This document shows positions 35,325 through 47,915 of a stretch of 64,000 bases of DNA, piece after piece. The first letter of the stretch is position 1. Each line of letters opens with the position of its first letter. This DNA is from Lasiosphaeris hirsuta (taxonomy: Eukaryota; Ascomycota; Sordariomycetes; Sordariales; Lasiosphaeriaceae). Position numbers and translations under genes: made by a program. The stretch lies in the NCBI GenBank assembly GCA_030549175.1, contig JAUKUA010000001.1, forward strand, positions 4,278,001 to 4,342,000, given 5' to 3'. Under the pieces are notes generated by a model. It ran no database searches, was not told the DNA's origin, and saw only the letters and a program-made list of their open reading frames with translations.

Positions 35325-36732
35325 GTCACCCGCCGTCGTAGTAGCCGTGTATACATGATCCCTCGAATGGACCCCCAGTTCATTCTTGCTGGTGTTGATC
35401 TCTCGGTTGTCACTCTTTGCCCTTTCTTCGCTACTTCGGCTGACATCAGTAGTGGACTTTGAACTGCCGATGTCGCTGGACAGGGTGGAATCACCCAACT
35501 CTTCCTACCTCGGATCCTACATGCTCCATGCCTACAGCCAACAGCGTCTATTCCTTATAAAGTGTTGCCTCCCCCCCCCGGCTGTATGGCAGCGACTTTT
35601 GTTGAGTTATTCCGCTGTGATATCCAGTATGTGAGGTTGTCGGATAGTAGCAGCAGAGACCTTGCCCAACTTACTCTCCTTGGCTGTAGGCAGTATAACC
35701 AGCGTAAATCGAAAGAAACATACCAACAAAGTGGGTGAGCTGGCAATAACTGGCGGGACGAAGGTCTCCTTTTTCTCAATTTCAAAACCTATTGTTGACG
35801 TATCGCACGTCTGGTATAGACTCTTAATGTCGTAACTAAAGCGGGTAAGCGACTGGCGGCTACTCCTTAGCTTAGGTTCACAAAAGGTAGAGCATACCAG
35901 CATCTCTCAGCAAATTCTATTGCTTACTTATCTCCTACTATTTGGGTCTGTTTACCTGTGCCAGACTGAGGCCGCCGAGCCAACTCAGGGGTAAAGAAAT
36001 AGAGATTATAAACGAACGCCCCAATGACACGTAGAGAACATTGGGATAGAAAGAATATAAGCAACTCTAAATGAAAGTTTATATTTGTTAGCCTTCCAGT
36101 GTTTTTACTGTGTGAGACACGTGACGAAGCCAATATATAATAGGGCGTACCCCTTTATTTACTAGTTTTGCTTCAAGGCAAAGTTAAGTCACCAACCATG
36201 TCAGAGATTACCTACCATACATAAGGTACCGATACAAAGGTTAAATAAGGAGGGTACATACTGTCAGTTTAACGTCTGATGAACCTGGGGTTTAATTTCC
36301 AAGAGGTATTATTGTAATGATTCAGGAATAGAAGGAAGAGCGGCCGTTGGAAATATTGGAAGGCCGTCCTCGCCTTTTAGTAGTAATTACCAATAATACA
36401 TAGAGCATTGACAGATATCACATGCATTTAGCCTTTCAAATATGTTGATTGGAGTCTAGACACCAACCCGCCGACTACCTGCCTGGGTTGAGATAAAGTT
36501 GCGGCACCAACTCTGAGTCACCTAGCACTTTGGAAAATGGTAATGAGAGGTAGGAATGTAAACCGTCCTAGTCACTATGACCCTAAACGAGACGAAATAC
36601 CGCCAGAAGTCATTTATGTGATTGGAAAACGGTACAGTCCAGAACGCAGTTGGCGGATGCAGATGTGGCAGCTGATCAACAACGCCGACACACTAACTTG
36701 CAAGGTGCTAAGGCAAAAAAACATGAGATTGT
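35325..36732. other. AT-rich patch between two Pol III genes
   Basis: No gene seen. From about 35600 to 36550 the sequence is clearly AT-richer and TA-rich than the rest of the window and has no long open frame. It could be a decayed (RIP-mutated) repeat or just relaxed intergenic DNA. Confidence 0.5.
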
Positions 36733-36804
36733 GGGCCTTGCTGGGGCTTGAACCCAGGACCACTTGCACCCAAAGCAAGTATGCTACCACTACACCACAA
36801 GGCC
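36733..36804 (-). tRNA. tRNA-Pro (anticodon UGG)
   Basis: The 72-nt minus-strand sequence folds completely: acceptor GGCCTTG with CAAGGCC, anticodon stem CTTGC/GCAAG around loop TTTGGGT (anticodon UGG), and T-arm CTGGG-TTCAAGC-CCCAG; discriminator C. There is no intron. The loop TTTGGGT is characteristic of eukaryotic tRNA-Pro. Confidence 0.95.
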
Positions 36805-39800
36805 ACTCCAGTTTTTGATATCTGCTATGGGGATAATCTGGTCACTAGTAGTCAGGCCGGTACTGGAAAACTCCTTGTTCCGCCCCCTGACTACCATGTG
36901 GTTTGCGATAACATCTCTCCGTTGTTCCAAGGTGGCCCTGGGGCATGAATATCAGATCCACAAACAGCCTGAGCGCCGCCGTTCAAGGTTGATTGTTGAT
37001 AGACGATCCACAAACACAACTCCGCACAATCAGAGTGGAACGGGGCCAGTGAAGGACTGAGCTTCTTAGATCGCAAAGCCTTCTGGACAACCCAGAGGGA
37101 GCTTCGGCCTTGGAACTGGAGTTTTCCGTCGCTGTCCGTGCTGGAACTTGAACCCTCGTCAAGCGCACATTCTATGCCCCCCTTATTGATATGAGGAACC
37201 TCTCCGCGGATGTAAATATTGGAATATCGGGGTGCTTCGTAGCGTGTGGAAACGCAACCGGAGACGTCTGGGATGGGGATGAGGGGCTTGGCGGGTTATT
37301 GAGGCGACGGGAAGTGGCAAGGTTCTGTTGGAATCTATCATTAGCAGTGTTGGTAAACAGCGGCAAGGGGTAGAAAAGGAGGCTGCAGAATACCCTCCTC
37401 CCCGTGGGTGTTGTGGCTCTGCGGAATCTGTTCGAGCCGCCTAAAAGTGAGGCTGTTTGTTTTGTTTCTCCCGAATCCCCTGAACAACACACATTATTCA
37501 CGACCCGGTAGCAAACCACCAAGGCTGGTTGGTCGTAACTTGAACAAGCACAAACCTGACTGCGGGTGTCTTGGTTCAGACACGCAATGGATGGCGGAGA
37601 GGCTCGCGTGGAGGGCAAGTACACGCGGCGGTGGCCGCGTCGCGACGCTGGGTAAGGGCTGCCGAGGCTTTTGGCAAATCACCTCGGTAGCCAGTCATGC
37701 TCCACGCCTCAGGGAATCGCACGAACGTAACGGCGACTGGCCCAAGGTTGCCGTCTAGAGTCCGTTGTCTGCTCCCAAACGCCATTCATCGGTTGGCTCC
37801 TGGAGAAGGGTATCCCCGAACCAGACAATAGCAGACGTCCGGAGCCTCTGGTCTGGGGGTCACCCACTGCTACCCGAGAAACTTCGGGGGCCGGTACCAA
37901 GCAAAACAGAAACCCACAGGCATCCCGTAGAGAGGAAGGTTCCAAATCACTATCGAGACGCATATCTGGCCAATCACCCCTGAGGGATTCATGGGGCGGA
38001 CGAATGAGGCTTTCCCGCCAGTCACATTCTTCCTTTTTCTAGCCAGCCAGATAGATAGACGAATGGGGGTAGCATGACAAAATACGAGCAGAAATCTCGA
38101 TTTAGAAGAAACCCATGATGCGATACTTGCTTTGTTGCGCGGCTCAGCGAGGGGAGGCTGGCCTGGCCCGCGTCATCGCCCGCTCCGCACCGAGAGGAGA
38201 CCAAGGGGAGGGACAGGCAGACAGGACAGGTAGATAGAGAGGTAATAATTTGCACTTTCATTGGGCACTGCTGCTTCGGCATAACAGTTAGAAGGTCCGA
38301 GAAGAGGAGGTCGTCCCCTTTGTGACCAGTCGAATGCGGCCTCGACGCCCTCAGACTTCAGATGACGGCTGTTCATCGGTCCCGTGTCCCTCGACCGTGA
38401 GCACGATAAGGGGCGTATGGGGTGTGGCCGTAGATGGCGCGCTGAGGATGAATGTCTTGTCGATCTCTAGCATATCCCGAGATACACGATCACAGCCCTG
38501 AGACGCCCGCTCAGTCATATGATGCAGGCTGTTAGAGCAGGATGGGGGCATGCGAGTGTATGCTTGGCGATCCAGTTGACAGACAGCTCATGCAGTGTCA
38601 TTATTCTACACACACTACGTCTGCTCCGCGAGTGTGCCATGCAACGCCAAAGGGGAGTCTCACAAGTTGCAGGATCAACGATGAGATCGAAGTCTCTTGT
38701 TCTCCTTCGGTCTACGATCTTCGAGCTCGATGTTTTGATATGGTAATGGTGGCGGTGATATCAGGAGCTCAGCCTGCGGATGTGTAACGCCCAGTAATAG
38801 GAAGCATCACTGCCTCCGGATCCTACCAGCCGTATCTGGCATTCCCGGCATGGTATGTACCTTGGCTCGTCTTCTCCCGCGAGCCGCTCAAGTACGCACA
38901 CCACACGCCCAATGGCCTGGCCGCCAAACACACTACTCGACTTGTCCCCGGGAAGTCCCCGGGAAGCACGAGGCATATGTGAACAAGCCGTATCACTCTG
39001 CAAAGTACCTGCTTTGCGCAGCAGTGCCATACGCCCCCTGTATCTCGAATGCCTTCCCGTATCTCAGATAAATGTAACTGCGTTGAAGTTGCCTCCCTGC
39101 TTAGCATCGAGGGATACGACGTATCTACTACCCTTCCAGAAGCGGCAGGGCCTTTAAGATCGATATCTCGATGCCATATGCCGGCGGCCCAAAGCGGACA
39201 GACCGCGGCAGCAGCGACAGCCTGGGGGGTGTCAGATAATCCCAAAAAGGGCGCTGCGAGGCCCCATCAACAATCTGTCAGGTCTAGGTATCCCTACCCG
39301 CAATCTCGCTGGCAAGATACCACGTGTGGAGGCTGGCGACTTGGACCACAGAGTGATGTTATTGCCACAGCAGCTCGGAGATTTTCTGGCGTGAGCGGAG
39401 TGGGCCACAACAAACCGTGGACATTCTTCTAGACTTCAATGCCAAGATCACAGTCAAAATGGTGCCGTATCAATGGGCAAAGAGGCCCTGAACTGCTGAA
39501 CCTGGAGTCGAGATCTCAGCCACAGGGACCCTCCCCGAGGATGGGAGCCCGCATGTGGCCCTTCCACTCTGCGCAACGGCGGACTGCCTGGCGAATCGAA
39601 CGAAGACGCGGGGAGCCTGCACACACCACATCCCCAGACCACCTGCCCTACACAGTAATGCCGAGGTGTGACAACGCCCGGGATGAAGAATGCGGCCTTC
39701 TCACGGCCCTGTGAACCGGGCGGAGAGACAGGCTCTCCGCGAGGTGAGATGGAGGCCGTGGACCTTGGCCACACTCCACACTACAGCTGCCTGTGCTGAG

Positions 39801-41686
39801 ATGAGGCCAATGACCGAGGATGCGTCGACGAGGAGACTCCCGTCCGGAATGTAACTCCCATTCACGTTACCGCGCAGTAGGGGGGGGGGGGGGGTTCTAT
39901 CTTGCAGCCTCCATATTAGTCTATTATCCCGAAGAGGCCAAATACGTTCAAGCCGAGAGGCGAGGCTCGGGTATCACCAGGGTGTCGACGAGGCCCAGAT
40001 GCGTCCTCGAGGGTTTGGGGAATCTGAGACGGAAGGTCTGTCTGGCCGCACGGTGGCAGCCAGTAACGACTCGCTCTCACCCCCACAACCCGCCTGGAGC
40101 CTCTACGGTAGGCCGGCCGAACGAAGACCACTAATCGACAATTGTCAGTGGCCGAGGCTTCCGGAAGAGGCAAATTATTGCTGAGACAGTGGGGATTCGG
40201 CAAGGCCCGCTCGACGTCTAGGCCACGCCTCCGCTGTCGCCGCCGTGCCCGCTCCCGCCGTTTCTCTTTGTTTTCTTTTTTTTTTTTTTTTGATGTGTAA
40301 GCGCCAGCCAGCCATGATTCCGTTTGGGGGCAGAGCACACTGGGCACACAACGTGTGCCGGCAGGGCACTCGGCAAGAATCCTGAGATGCGTGCGGAGGC
40401 TAGCGTCCAGGATGCGGCGCCGAATAAGAGGCCAGAAGTCGGCCGTCGCGTTTTCATTCGCCTGCTCCATCGCGTTCCGCAGGGGAAGCTTGTTGCAGAA
40501 TCGGGACATGGTGGCTGATGGGTAGCTATCTTCCTGCTCATGGGGAGCTCCGTGAGCTCCCCCAAGCTCTCCTTCAATACCCCCTACCCCCCTCATGACG
40601 GGGACGACGTCACCCGTTTCCAAGATGGAGCAGACACGGATCGGCGATTGGGCAGAAATCTATCGATCCTAGGCCAGAGGCGAATGAGACCGGGCCGGAA
40701 GACGACGAGAAGAGCATCGATCGCTGAGCCACAAACGGTTGCGAGACCGATCTGAGGTGATGAAAGGGGAGCGAGGGAGCAGGGGGATGTTGGATGATGC
40801 TGGATGATGGACGATGGTCGATGGGCAAACATGGATATGGTAGGGGTGCCACACCAAGAATGGAAAGCAAGCTCTGGGCTAGGATGGGACATAGCTCCCT
40901 GCATCCACCGATTTTCTGGGGTAACAAGGCGACGGCAGCAGAGCTCGTGCACTCCCCTCCAGGATGGCAGACTAGTAGCCTGTGACTCGGACGTGATCCC
41001 GATGCCGATTGGAGAGGAGGGTCGAGGAACGGTGGTCAGCCATAGATAATAGCAGATAGTAGCTCAACAGCAGATTGGGCTTCCGCGCTACGCGCTATGC
41101 GCCTTGCGCCGGTAGCTCCCGCACTTGCACGAGGTCCGTCGTCGTTGTCACTCGTCAGAGCCGATGGGCATGCAGTTACATAGTAGATACATAGTATCCG
41201 CCCATTCTGCAAAGTGACAAGCTCTCGCATTCTGGCGCATCCGGGGAGCCTCTCCCCCTCTCCGGTCGCGGAAGAGTGGAGGGGGCCGGGACACGGCGGA
41301 TGGGGGAACGAGGCAGGCGAGGCAGGCGATGCATATGAGGCAGACGCTGGGAGACGGGCAGAGCGGGGAGAGGGGCAGCAGTCGGAAGCGCCGTGAAGCT
41401 GCGGGAGTCGAAATTCGAAATTTCAAGAAATCCTGGGTCTGTTTTAGGAGGGGGAGCGAGATTAGACCGAAAGATTGAGGTCAGCAGGTAGCAGGTTGAG
41501 CCGCCACCGTCAAGACGAGGGTGATGAGATCGAGAAATGTAATTTTAGCCCGTCTTCCGATGGATGTCGCGGCACAACCTGCTCAGCCTGTCCTTGCAGT
41601 CCATGCTGCTGCGCATCGTGGGAGATGAATTGGAAATGGAAATCTACGAGTACGACATTACAATTGACTAGGGTCGATAGTACCAC

Positions 41687-41694
41687 GGGGGGGG

Positions 41695-41732
<38 letters not shown>
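41687..41732. repeat. G10T36 homopolymer tract
   Basis: Ten G followed directly by 36 T. It could be a reverse-oriented poly(A) scar of a retroposed transcript, or slippage. No target-site duplication or element body is evident. Confidence 0.9.
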
Positions 41733-41733
<1 letters not shown>

Positions 41734-44700
41734 GCTTTCTGTTTGCGGGTGAAACACTGGAACTTTCGTCACGGAGGGGCAGGTTTGGGACTGGGGACTA
41801 CTTGGTATTCGATTTGTGAATTGCGAGGTGCGGAAATCCAAGACGAGCAAGTCTCGACCTTCCAGCATCTCCCTACCTCCGGCGATTCGTCGATAAAAAG
41901 GCGCTGCAGAGCCAGTAGAAAGTGCATCCCATCCTGTTTCATGTTTGAACTCAAACTTTTTGGGCCACTCACAGAGCTTGCACGTTTCTCGATTTGGAGC
42001 CCTCTCACCTTCTCACCCAGCGGCTTTTCTTTCCTAGGCCCACTCGTGGCCCACTCGCCTTGAGGCTCCCATCAGGCTCGGGTGCTCGCCCCCCTCCACC
42101 ACCGACCTCCCGACCTGCCCCCCTTTCCCCTCAGCTCCAGGGATTCCAAGCTCCCCCACCCGTAGGGATTCAGCGTGCAGATAGGTGGCGTGGACGTACC
42201 GTACCGTGCCGACCGACTGGCCGACAAGTGGCATACGGCAGAACTGACAGTCACTTCGCAAACTGGACACACTGACCGCACACTGGAACCAGACAACACA
42301 TCTTGCGTCTGGATGATACATTGTGTCATCACCTGATCGGGGATCGGGGAATTCATGCAAAGGAGCCTTGCATCCGTCTAAGCGTGTCATTCCCTCCGCT
42401 GTTCCCTCGTGTTTGCGATATAGTCGTCTGCGAGATTTAACGCTTATTGTCGCCTTATTAATAAGAGCATCGAGTAAGTGCGATTTTGGCTCGTTTTCCA
42501 ATCCGGTCACGCCCCAGTCACGGGCCAGTCACGCCCTGCTGCTGGGTGGCCAGCCACACCACGCACGCCCCCAGTGGTTCCAGCTTTCCCGCACCCAAAT
42601 ACCGACAGAACGGTGAGGCGTCTGACAACTGAGGCCTGCCGTCGCTGCCCGTGATCGCTCTACCATTGCTGTTATCGTTGCCCGCCGCCACTGCACCTAC
42701 GCTTCCCACCCCCCATTGCTTGCCTCAGGTAGTTTCCCCCCCAGGCGCACTTCATAGTATGGGGCACCGTGTCTGTTCACGGAGCTGGAAGACTGCATTC
42801 GCGCGGTCGGGCCGCAACAGGCCGCGTGTGGGTCTTTTGGCAATAGTCGTTACTAGGCTCTGGGTCCTTGCTTTCATCCCACACCGACATTTTGGACTAG
42901 AGGCTGGAGTCCCGAGGTTTCCTGCACTTGAGATGCGTTGGCCTCGTCACGCTTCAAGCTGGCGCTGCTCCTGCTTCCCCGGCTGCTTGGTCTGGCACTC
43001 GGTCTTGGCCAAGCTTACACCTGTGCGGCACATGTTTGCCTAATCCAGTGCGTGGCAAACCTGTCTTTGTCAAAATTGGCGGAGGCAACTCGTCCTGCAA
43101 CCCGATTCCGAAGTGGTCTTGGGCGCGCGGAGAGACGGCACACCCCCTCCCCCCCCAATCCATGGTACTTGAGCTTCCACCGTCGGATTCCCAGAATTAC
43201 ATCCGTTCTTTTCTTTGTCGCGTCTAAAGCAGCCTGGGCCCCGATGGGAGATGGGAAAAATAAAATAAACCAAGTGACCTGAGGATAACCATTTCAACTG
43301 ACTGACCCTCGCAGCAACTTGAAATCGAGTCCCCTGTCCTCGAGAGCAGCCGGGGGTTTTGTATGTGACGTTGCTCGGTCTAAATTTAGGCGGCCCGAAC
43401 AGCACACAGCACAGAGCACACGGCGCGCTGCGTGTACACAGCACACAGCAGCGGGAGCTGGGACTGGGAGCTGGCCTCGGGCTCTGCTGCGGGAAACTCC
43501 GGGGGGGGGGGGAGGGGGGGGCGCACAACGAAGAGAGGGAGGTGTGTCGATCGTGTCGGTCAGAGACGACTCAGGGCCAGGCGGGGGTCCTCACGTTTCC
43601 CCCTCAGCTCGACGTTTCCGTCGCCCGTGCCGTCCCGGCCCAGCATCGGAGGGTGTCATCTTCTCAGGACCGCTGCTATCGTCACCCATTTCGAGCCGGG
43701 TGCCGAGCGAACGAAGGGACCGGCAGTCAACAGTTTTGCTCAGCGGTCTGGCGGGCGCGTTCCGCTTTTATTGTAAGGAAGGGGTCGGTGTGGAAGCCAA
43801 GTTACCGTACCCGAAGTCAGGGCGCCAGGAGTTGAACCCTGGGGAAAGGCTGCAAATTAATATTCCAAAGAGCCCGCGAAGAACATTTCCGCGCCGCCCT
43901 CTACGCCCGCAGCACTTCCCTGTCGCGCCCTGTCAAGCTTGTGCAGTTGAGCGACTCGCTTAACAAACACGCCCACCGGTTGCGTCACGTCATCCACAAA
44001 TCAACGGAAAGAGAGGGGAGAAGAGCTGCTCCGTGGAAGCTACAGCTACGATTCACGAGCTGCGAACTGTCAACTGAGGACTCTTCTAGCATTGCAGCAT
44101 CCACAATCCCAGAGTCGAGGCTAGCTCGGTTCACACTGGGACTTAACTGGGGACCGTGGGACCGTGGGACCGTGGGCTCGAGGTCTCGGAGTCCCTCGCG
44201 CACGCGTTTGTGCCTCCTCGACCGTTTGCTTGGCCTGGTATAGTGGTACCCAACTACCGGTGCTTTCTGCTCATTGGGCTCGGCTGCATCTTTATTTTCC
44301 TGCTCTATTTCGCAGGGCAACAACAGCCTTAGTGGTGCAGAGACGAAGGCGCAGAGCAGCGAGGGCAGAGAAGAAGTGCAGCGCGTCGGGTGCTTTCCAC
44401 CTCTGTGACCTGTCTGTCTGTCTGTTCTGGTCTCACATTCTCACGACCAAACTTGACCGCCAGCAACTCTTTCTTTTTTTTTTTTTCCTTGCAGAAGCGC
44501 TGGCTCCGCAGGGGGGCAACTGTTTTGCGGCGACACCCCTCTTGTCAAACTTGGACCCCTCATCGCACCAGCCACCCTTGGGTTTCCGCCTGGGTCCTGC
44601 AAAAACCTGTGTGTGGGAGGGACCCACTCGCTAGCTGATTCATCCAACCAAAACCTGAAGTTAAAGAACTCTGGTCGCGCCCTCAAATCATCTTTCGCAT

Positions 44701-47339
44701 GTCCTTCGTCTCTCTCCTCCTTTCCCTCGCACAACCAATCAACCACCCAATCGTCCACTCCACACTCGAGCCTTCGAACGAGGGGGGAAAACCGACACCG
44801 ACCACCGACAACCCAAAAAAATTCTATCAAATCAACGGCCGCCCTCATAACCACGAGTTTGCAGTCCAATTAGGACTTGTGTAAAGATTAAGCAGCAACA
44901 AACAGCCAGTCGCGCAACCTCATTTCGAGGCGCTTACCAACTTTATCCGCGCCGACCCTCAGAACGCTTCGGGAAAGCTAGAAGGGCCAGCCACCCGTCA
45001 ACGGTGTCTGCCAGCGCCATACAGAGTCGTCAGGCTTTTTCGTCCCTGATTGACTAGCCCAGCCATCCTTGGGCAGCCCCGCCGCACTTGCCTGCGCAAG
45101 AGGCGCAGCTCAGCCCTGCAGCAGAAAGACAGGTATGATTCTCACATCTCCTGCTGTGCTCCCCAACGGCCCATACCGCTCCCATGTCACACCCCATACA
45201 ATTCCTCCTGCACTGTACATCCGCGGCCTCGTGCGGTGCGGGTATTGCTGCCCTCAGCGGAACGCATCGCCGGGGCTGGCCGTGCATCTTGTTAGGTCAC
45301 GACCTGCTGCTTGCAATGGAAAGTCGTGGGCATGCGTACGCTTGGCAGCACCGGCAGCATCGCGCAGAGACCGGGAGGCTGCTGTTACCGTTGCCGCCGC
45401 GGTTTTTGGCCGTCTGCCGCAGTGCGCGGCGCGCAGCCCTGCTTGCTGCCCGCTGCTGTTCTCCTACTCCTACCCAGCCAATCCATTTCCTCTATCTCTG
45501 TTCCCCCCAGCCCCATAGAGAGCCCCCCAGAAACACACCCCGGTGAGGGATCGCTGGAAGTCGGCTTCGAGACTGCCCCTGCACTTTAAAAGAGACAAAT
45601 CCACTCATTTCTCTGCCACAGGCTCCCGCTTGCATCAAATTTGGGGCAACGTAAGAGCGCCAGTGTCCACTTCGAGCCTCCCAGGCAGCCTTAGCCCACC
45701 ACTTTCCAGCCAGTCAACGGCCGAGCGCAAAAGCACCCCAAAGGCACCCCAAAGACCCTGTCGCGGTACAGCAAATCAGCTCACGGGTTCGCGACACCAG
45801 GAACAGAGAAACTCGTCCTGTTTAGAGACCTATCACCACCGCCAGCTTTGACCTCGCCCTCATCATTGGCCGTCACCCAGTCCCGTGATAGTCACTGCCT
45901 GCGGAGAACGATTAATGAGATCTTCCCGGGCGTTCAATCAACGACGCCGCTGCCCAGATCCATCACAGCGTCTCTGAATCCCGTCCGCTAAGGGCTGCCC
46001 TTCACTTCTAGCCGAGGCCGTGTTCCCTGTTGCCCGTCGCCTCTGTCCCATAGTAAGCAAGCTGCTTCGATCTCATTCCTCGGCCTTTGCCTTGCCTCCC
46101 TTCCCTCCCGTTATCCCGTTGCGTTCTTGGTCTTCCCGCAGCTGCACACCATTGTTGGACGACGCGAGCGCGAGTGAGCGATCGGTTCCTGGTCGCATTT
46201 GCTCACAACCTGACCACGCTCTTTTTCATCTTGCTCGCGCTGGACTGCGCGCCACTCGCTTTCCACCCTCGCGCTAGCAAGCGATCCCCGAATTCATTCA
46301 TCTTGTTTATCACCCTCATCCATCACCACCTCTGCAACAGCGCTAACAACTTACGTGCAGCCTGTTTGAGGGCTATCTAGACACCCGGCGCCTGCCAGAC
46401 ACACCCACCCAGAGCTGTGGAAATCTTAGACGGTATGTATGCACCGCTTGCTTTTTCTTCGTCATGAAGTCACTCTGGGTCCTTTCTACCTCCAACGATA
46501 CACCAAACCCCTCAATCTCTTGGCACACGCCTCACCACACACACACGCACCCAGCACACACCCGCAGACTACGCAATCAATTCAGTTGCAGGAGGGTACC
46601 CCTCCACAAAACAGGTCCTCACGTTTATTAGCCCTGTCGATGTTACGTCGCCGTCTCCCTTTGTTTCTTTTGCGACACAGCATGTCTTTTCCCTCGTCCC
46701 CTCCACACCAGCGGCGAGAAACAGCTACTTTTTTATTTTTTATTTTTTAAAATTTTTTACTCACGGCTTTCCTGATGGCCTCGGGATGCGCCCGAATGGG
46801 CTCTGGTGCGACTGTTTCTATTTGAGTATGGGCCATGGGGTCGGCCCATAGCCTGTCCTCTTTTTCTCCTGCCTGCCTTACACAGTCGGTACATGATAAT
46901 ACCTGCAGCCTCGACTTGACAGCGGCCAAGATGGCCGTCTGAATCAGCCTCCTCCGCTGGCTTAGTTGCCTAGCTAACTACCTAGCTGCCTCTTTTCTAC
47001 CCCTCCTGTGTCTGACACTCCCGTCTCTTTTTATCCCACTTCGGCGCTGCCACCCAGGCCGGGTTTGGGAGCTGCTGAGCTGGTTGACAAGGTGGGCCTG
47101 GCTCGTGCATGTCCTGTCATGCATGCCAGCGCATCAAGCTGGCCCAAGGCGCCAAAACGAAACAGCCCACTTCCCAAGACCCTCGTCACCCCCCGTCGCA
47201 CACACCATCCGAGCTGTTTCTTGCTTATATACCTTCGCGTCTCCAGACTAACGCCTGAGATTGGACAGATCGAGCTCAAAAGTAAAGAAAGTAAACGGCA
47301 AGGCTTTCAGCGAGTTAGCTTGTCGACTTTGACCCGTCG

Positions 47340-47593
47340 CCAATCCTGCCAATCTTCCCGCCCTCGCAGACGTTATTGTTTTCTAAAGCGCCCCGTTCTC
47401 TCCAGTACCAGCATCAGTTCGACGCGGGAAGATAACAGGCTCCCCCGTCACAACAATTCAAGCGACCCCCTTCAGGTGCTCCGCCCTCACGTGGCTTCGC
47501 TCATCCACGCCTTTTCCCGAGAGGCCTAGGACTGAGCCACCCAACTCTTGCCCCGCGACTACATCAGCTTGCATATGCCGCGGTGCAACCAAT
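47340..47593 (+). promoter_or_regulatory. CCAAT boxes upstream of HapB
   Basis: CCAAT occurs at 47340-47344, 47349-47353 (9 bp apart) and 47589-47593 on the plus strand; another pair lies at 44735-44739 and 44747-44751. CCAAT is the target of the complex that contains HapB itself, and hapB autoregulation has been described in Aspergillus. Functional use here is inference. Confidence 0.4.
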
Positions 47594-47915
47594 TGCGCAG
47601 CTCCCTGACCACTTAATCAACTGCCAGCGCATCACTCCAATAGATTGGGTGCACATCCAGCCCAATCCACAGGTACAGAGGAACCTTCAATTGTCGGCAG
47701 CGCGTTGTGCCCAAATACCACCTGCTAGACTTTGAAGCTTTATCAGAAGCCCTGTTGATTCTGAGCTCACCACTCAAGCCTGTGCGTTGATTCTTATCGA
47801 TCTTTACCTGCAGCATTTGTACTCGTCGGAACTTGCCTGTTTCCGCTCTCGCGACCCCTTCACCGCGACTGCCCAGACCGATTTGCGACGGCTTCTCGTC
47901 AAGACCTTTCCGAGG

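Larger units (their letters stand above)
36805..47915. other. 11-kb gene-free region upstream of HapB
   Basis: No protein gene is supported. The many 60-230 codon frames overlap each other and lack domains. The region is unusually rich in homopolymers (G15 at 39880-39894, T16 at 40276-40291, G10T36 at 41687-41732, G12AG8 near 43500) and short tandem repeats (three GGACCGTG units near 44155). From about 44.6 kb rightwards it becomes pyrimidine-rich with CCAAT boxes, resembling a promoter and long 5' leader of HapB; a GTATGT donor at 46433 and a CTTTACCTGCAG acceptor ending at about 47812 could bound a leader intron. Confidence 0.5.

Noticed and set aside
36350..36400. CGCCTTTTAGTAGTAATT resembling U5 snRNA loop 1 (CGCCTTTTACTA)
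   Set aside because: Only about ten bases match, the invariant UUUUAC is broken, and there is no flanking stem or Sm site.
37130..37195. Second tRNA-like segment with GGTTCAAG on the minus strand
   Set aside because: The T-stem has mismatches and no clear anticodon arm; at best a degraded tRNA pseudogene.
39916..40623. 235-codon minus-strand open frame including a poly-Lys stretch
   Set aside because: The Lys run is only the T16 tract read in reverse; no homology signature on either side.
43815..43890. tRNA-like T-arm (CCAGG-GTTCAACT-CCTGG) on the minus strand
   Set aside because: The T-arm is perfect, but no anticodon stem, D-arm or matching acceptor strand could be built around it; most likely chance or a very small remnant.
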